The notes under the pieces are model-generated. The model was not told the origin of the DNA. It saw only the letters and a list, made by a program, of their open reading frames with translations, and did no database searches. A stretch of DNA of 64,000 bases from Paramagnetospirillum magneticum AMB-1 (lineage in GTDB: Bacteria > Pseudomonadota > Alphaproteobacteria > Rhodospirillales > Magnetospirillaceae). Shown piece after piece: positions 60,815-64,000 of the stretch. The translations under genes were made by a program, and so were the position numbers. Positions within the stretch are counted from its first letter, which is position 1, and each line of letters opens with the position of its first letter. The stretch spans positions 1,388,745 through 1,452,744 of the forward strand of contig NC_007626.1 in the NCBI RefSeq assembly GCF_000009985.1. The letters run 5' to 3'.

Positions 60815-60943
60815 GTTTCAAGGGCTGCTGCTTCCGGCCGCCCTTGACGTTGCCGCCAAAAAGGTGTTTGACCTGACTCCGCCGTTCCACCCCTGAAGGG
60901 TAGGGCGGCGCTACCCGTTTCATTCAGACCGAGGTCGCCGGCC

Positions 60944-62560
<1,617 letters not shown>

Positions 62561-62627
62561 GGTTTGGGGCGGTGGCCGGTCCGCTGACGCGGATGGGCTG
62601 CCGCCCTGGCCCGCCTGGAGCGATGCT

Positions 62628-62667
62628 CCAGACCTCCTTGTCGTTTGCCAGACCTCCTTGTCGTTTG
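62628..62667. repeat. Perfect 20-bp tandem duplication
   Basis: Two adjoining copies of CCAGACCTCCTTGTCGTTTG lie in the leader of the TfoX-N gene, 18 bases before its GTG. Confidence 0.9.
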
Positions 62668-62684
62668 AATGGGGGCGAACCGTC

Positions 62685-63053
62685 GTGTCCCGCCAATTCG
62701 CCGATCACGTCTGCGACATGCTGTCCCCCCTCGGGTCGGTGACGGCACGGGCCATGTTCGGGGGCTTCGGCGTCTATCTCGACGGGCTGATGTTCGGCCT
62801 GATCGCCTGGGACACCCTGTTCCTTAAGGCCGACGACCGCAACCGCCCCATGTTCGAGGAGGCTGGGGCCGGGCCGTTCAAGCCATGGGAGGACAAGCCC
62901 ATGGCCATGCCCTATTGGGAAGTCCCCGCCGATATCATGGAGGAGGGGGCCGAACTGTGCGCCTGGGGGCGCGCCGCCTTTGACGCGGCGCTCAGGACCC
63001 GCAAGCCCAAGAAAGTGGCCAAGACTCTTTCCGCTGGCAAACGCCCGCGCTGA
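62685..63053 (+). CDS. TfoX N-terminal-domain protein
   Basis: The protein has 122 residues. VTARAMFGGFGVYLDGLMFGLIAWDTLFLKADD is the TfoX_N core and MPYWEVPADIMEEGAELCAW completes it. A basic tail (RKPKKVAKTLSAGKRPR) follows. It has the N-terminal domain only, unlike the competence regulator TfoX/Sxy, so a role in competence should not be assumed. GGGGG nine bases before the GTG supports the start; the frame upstream runs inside fumA in another phase. Confidence 0.85.
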   Translation: MSRQFADHVCDMLSPLGSVTARAMFGGFGVYLDGLMFGLIAWDTLFLKADDRNRPMFEEAGAGPFKPWEDKPMAMPYWEVPADIMEEGAELCAWGRAAFDAALRTRKPKKVAKTLSAGKRPR

Positions 63054-63100
63054 GGCTCACTCTGTTGCAGAGTGCGTCTTATTCGCAAAGGGCATTGCCC

Positions 63101-63556
63101 ATGCCTCATCGCCTTCGCGTTCCCGTCTGCAAGCCCGCCCCGCCGCCGGCCGACCTGCCCCCGGAGGAGGGGGGCGGGCGCCCCATCGCCCTGTCCATCT
63201 GGCGCGGCGCCCGGCGGCTGTGTCCCCGATGTGGGGTGGGGATGATCATGGAAGGGTATCTCGGCATCCGGGCGGCCTGCCCCCATTGCGGCGAGCGCCT
63301 GGGCCATATCCGGGCCGATGACGGCCCGGCCTATTTCACCGTTCTGGTCGCCGGCCATGTGGTGGTGCCGCTGACCCTGGCCGCCGAGCAAGCCTGGCAT
63401 CCACCTCTGGAGGTCCAGATGGTGGTGGCGCTCAGCGGGCTGGGACTGCTGATCTGGCGGCTGCTGCCCCGCATGAAGGGGGCGGTGCTGGGCTTGATGT
63501 GGGCGCACGGCCTCAAGGGCGACGAAGTCCAGGGCGACGTGGAGCGTCACGGGTAA
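63101..63556 (+). CDS. DUF983 zinc-ribbon membrane protein
   Basis: The protein has 151 residues. A cytoplasmic zinc ribbon (LCPRCGVGMIMEGYLGIRAACPHCGERL) precedes two hydrophobic helices (YFTVLVAGHVVVPLTLAAE and MVVALSGLGLLIWRLL). DUF983 proteins are common in alphaproteobacteria, often near cytochrome oxidase assembly genes; no such genes are here. AAAGGG eight bases upstream supports ATG 63101. The N-terminal 30 residues are proline-rich. Confidence 0.82.
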   Translation: MPHRLRVPVCKPAPPPADLPPEEGGGRPIALSIWRGARRLCPRCGVGMIMEGYLGIRAACPHCGERLGHIRADDGPAYFTVLVAGHVVVPLTLAAEQAWHPPLEVQMVVALSGLGLLIWRLLPRMKGAVLGLMWAHGLKGDEVQGDVERHG

Positions 63557-63593
63557 GACAAATCCCGATGAGCTAAACTCATGGGGATTTGGT

Positions 63594-63660
63594 TAGGCCC
63601 AAAGGGCCGCGCCGCTTATGCGGCGGGAGGCAAGGGCGCTCGCGCCCGCCCGCCCGCCGA
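63594..63660. repeat. GGCTTATGCCGC-type palindromic element, copy upstream of the regulator tail
   Basis: TAGGCCCAAAGGGCCGCGC followed by CCGCTTATGCGG and GGGCGCTCGCGCCC hairpins. The first 19 bases are identical to those at 60200. Confidence 0.65.
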
Positions 63661-63740
63661 TTGAGGGCGATCCTGATGATCGGTTGAGATCATCGGGATC
63701 TGGTATAAGACGGGGCTGCCGCCTCCCGTTCTCGGTGAGA

Positions 63741-63851
63741 TGGGCCCCGCTTGGAGACCATGTCTCCAAACCTCTCTTTTATTCGTTCATAAAATCAAAA
63801 GGGGGGGCGGGGTTCTCCCCGGTGGGTTTGGGCAAAGCCCAATTGCCAAGC
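63741..63851. repeat. Composite palindromic element, copy 3 of 3
   Basis: A hairpin TTGGAGACCATGTCTCCAA is followed by the AT-rich core TTTTATTCGTTCATAAAA and hairpins GGGGTTCTCCCC and GGGCAAAGCCC. It lies between convergent genes and resembles 43706 and 49371. Confidence 0.65.
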
Positions 63852-63861
63852 CAAGTGATCC

Positions 63862-64000
63862 TCAGTTGGCGACCAGCCGATATCCGACGCCGTGCACGGT
63901 CAGGATGATGGCCGGGTGGCGGGAATCCGCCTCGATCTTGCGGCGCAGGCGGCCGACCAGCACGTCGATGGTGCGGTCGATGACCGCCTCGCCGTCATGC
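63862..64000 (-). CDS. OmpR-family response regulator, C-terminal end only
   Basis: The last 45 residues are visible; the 5' part lies beyond the window. The winged-helix DNA-binding end reads VIDRTIDVLVGRLRRKIE, then LTVHGVGYRLVAN and a stop. The DVLVGRLRRKIE recognition helix and GVGYRL wing are diagnostic of OmpR/PhoB effector domains. The receiver and its kinase partner cannot be seen. Confidence 0.88.
   Translation of the reverse strand, partial: HDGEAVIDRTIDVLVGRLRRKIEADSRHPAIILTVHGVGYRLVAN

Larger units (their letters stand above)
63557..63861. other. Spacer filled with palindromic elements, no gene
   Basis: This 305-base stretch contains in order a hairpin AAATCCC...GGGGATTT (63560-63590), the GGCTTATGCCGC-type element (63594-63660), a hairpin GATCCTGATGATC / GATCATCGGGATC (63669-63700) and a composite terminator element (63741-63851). 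No coding region is supported. Confidence 0.7.

Noticed and set aside
60820..60935. tRNA-like folding segment after sspB
   Set aside because: GC-rich hairpins are present (ACCCCTGAAGGGT region) but no anticodon arm, T-loop or CCA-proximal acceptor stem can be assembled.
62685..63053. Competence regulator TfoX/Sxy
   Set aside because: Only the N-terminal domain is present and no competence genes are close.

Overview
The window reads as a chromosomal segment of a high-GC alphaproteobacterium of the Rhodospirillales, most like Magnetospirillum and relatives. The evidence is a circularly permuted two-piece ssrA gene, strong GC bias at third codon positions, families of GC-rich palindromic intergenic elements, abundant c-di-GMP and two-component genes, and single-copy housekeeping genes in alphaproteobacterial form. 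The genus is an inference from style and gene content.

Layout. 1-5244: 3' part of a giant VCBS/RTX adhesin-like protein, then a small Ser/Thr kinase. 6205-10158: glmU-glmS and a divergent gph. 10246-13143: a PAS-GGDEF-EAL-REC-HPt protein and an Rrf2 regulator. 13278-18150: EF-P island (epmA, epmB, a TPR-methyltransferase, efp, an inositol monophosphatase family gene). 18228-21734: an envelope cluster (OmpA-like, MotA/TolQ-like, MotB-like), followed by a guanidine-II-type riboswitch in front of an SMR guanidinium exporter. 22260-26868: a Cys-rich unknown, a metC-like / DUF1007 / NicO metal operon and two small proteins. 26846-27784: an IS5-family element. 28135-34559: a Cache-HAMP-PAS-GGDEF protein, sulfur genes (sseA, cysK) and a Tat-exported molybdenum hydroxylase. 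34683-42002: membrane proteins, a ParA-like ATPase, Nudix, TerC plus an SpmA-SpmB fusion, LrgAB and SemiSWEET. 42142-49328: pyrE, an enoyl-CoA hydratase, an unknown, a hybrid histidine kinase, an NsrR-like regulator and a pseudo-receiver. 49605-57030: gabD-like, hydrolase, methyltransferase, an orphan TRAP binding protein and an ABC transporter. 57133-64000: folA, thyA, a diguanylate cyclase, ssrA, sspB, a class I fumarase, a TfoX-N protein, DUF983 and the tail of an OmpR-type regulator.

Functional themes. Translation quality control is represented twice: EF-P with its lysylation enzymes, and tmRNA beside its ClpXP adaptor SspB. Three GGDEF proteins and a complex hybrid kinase indicate c-di-GMP and phosphorelay signalling. 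At least three families of dispersed palindromic elements lie in the spacers. One copy appears to have become the translated 5' end of the DUF1007 gene. The IS element rewrote the last codons of a small secreted protein, and the pre-insertion reading frame can be reconstructed exactly. No CRISPR array, prophage, tRNA or rRNA gene was found.
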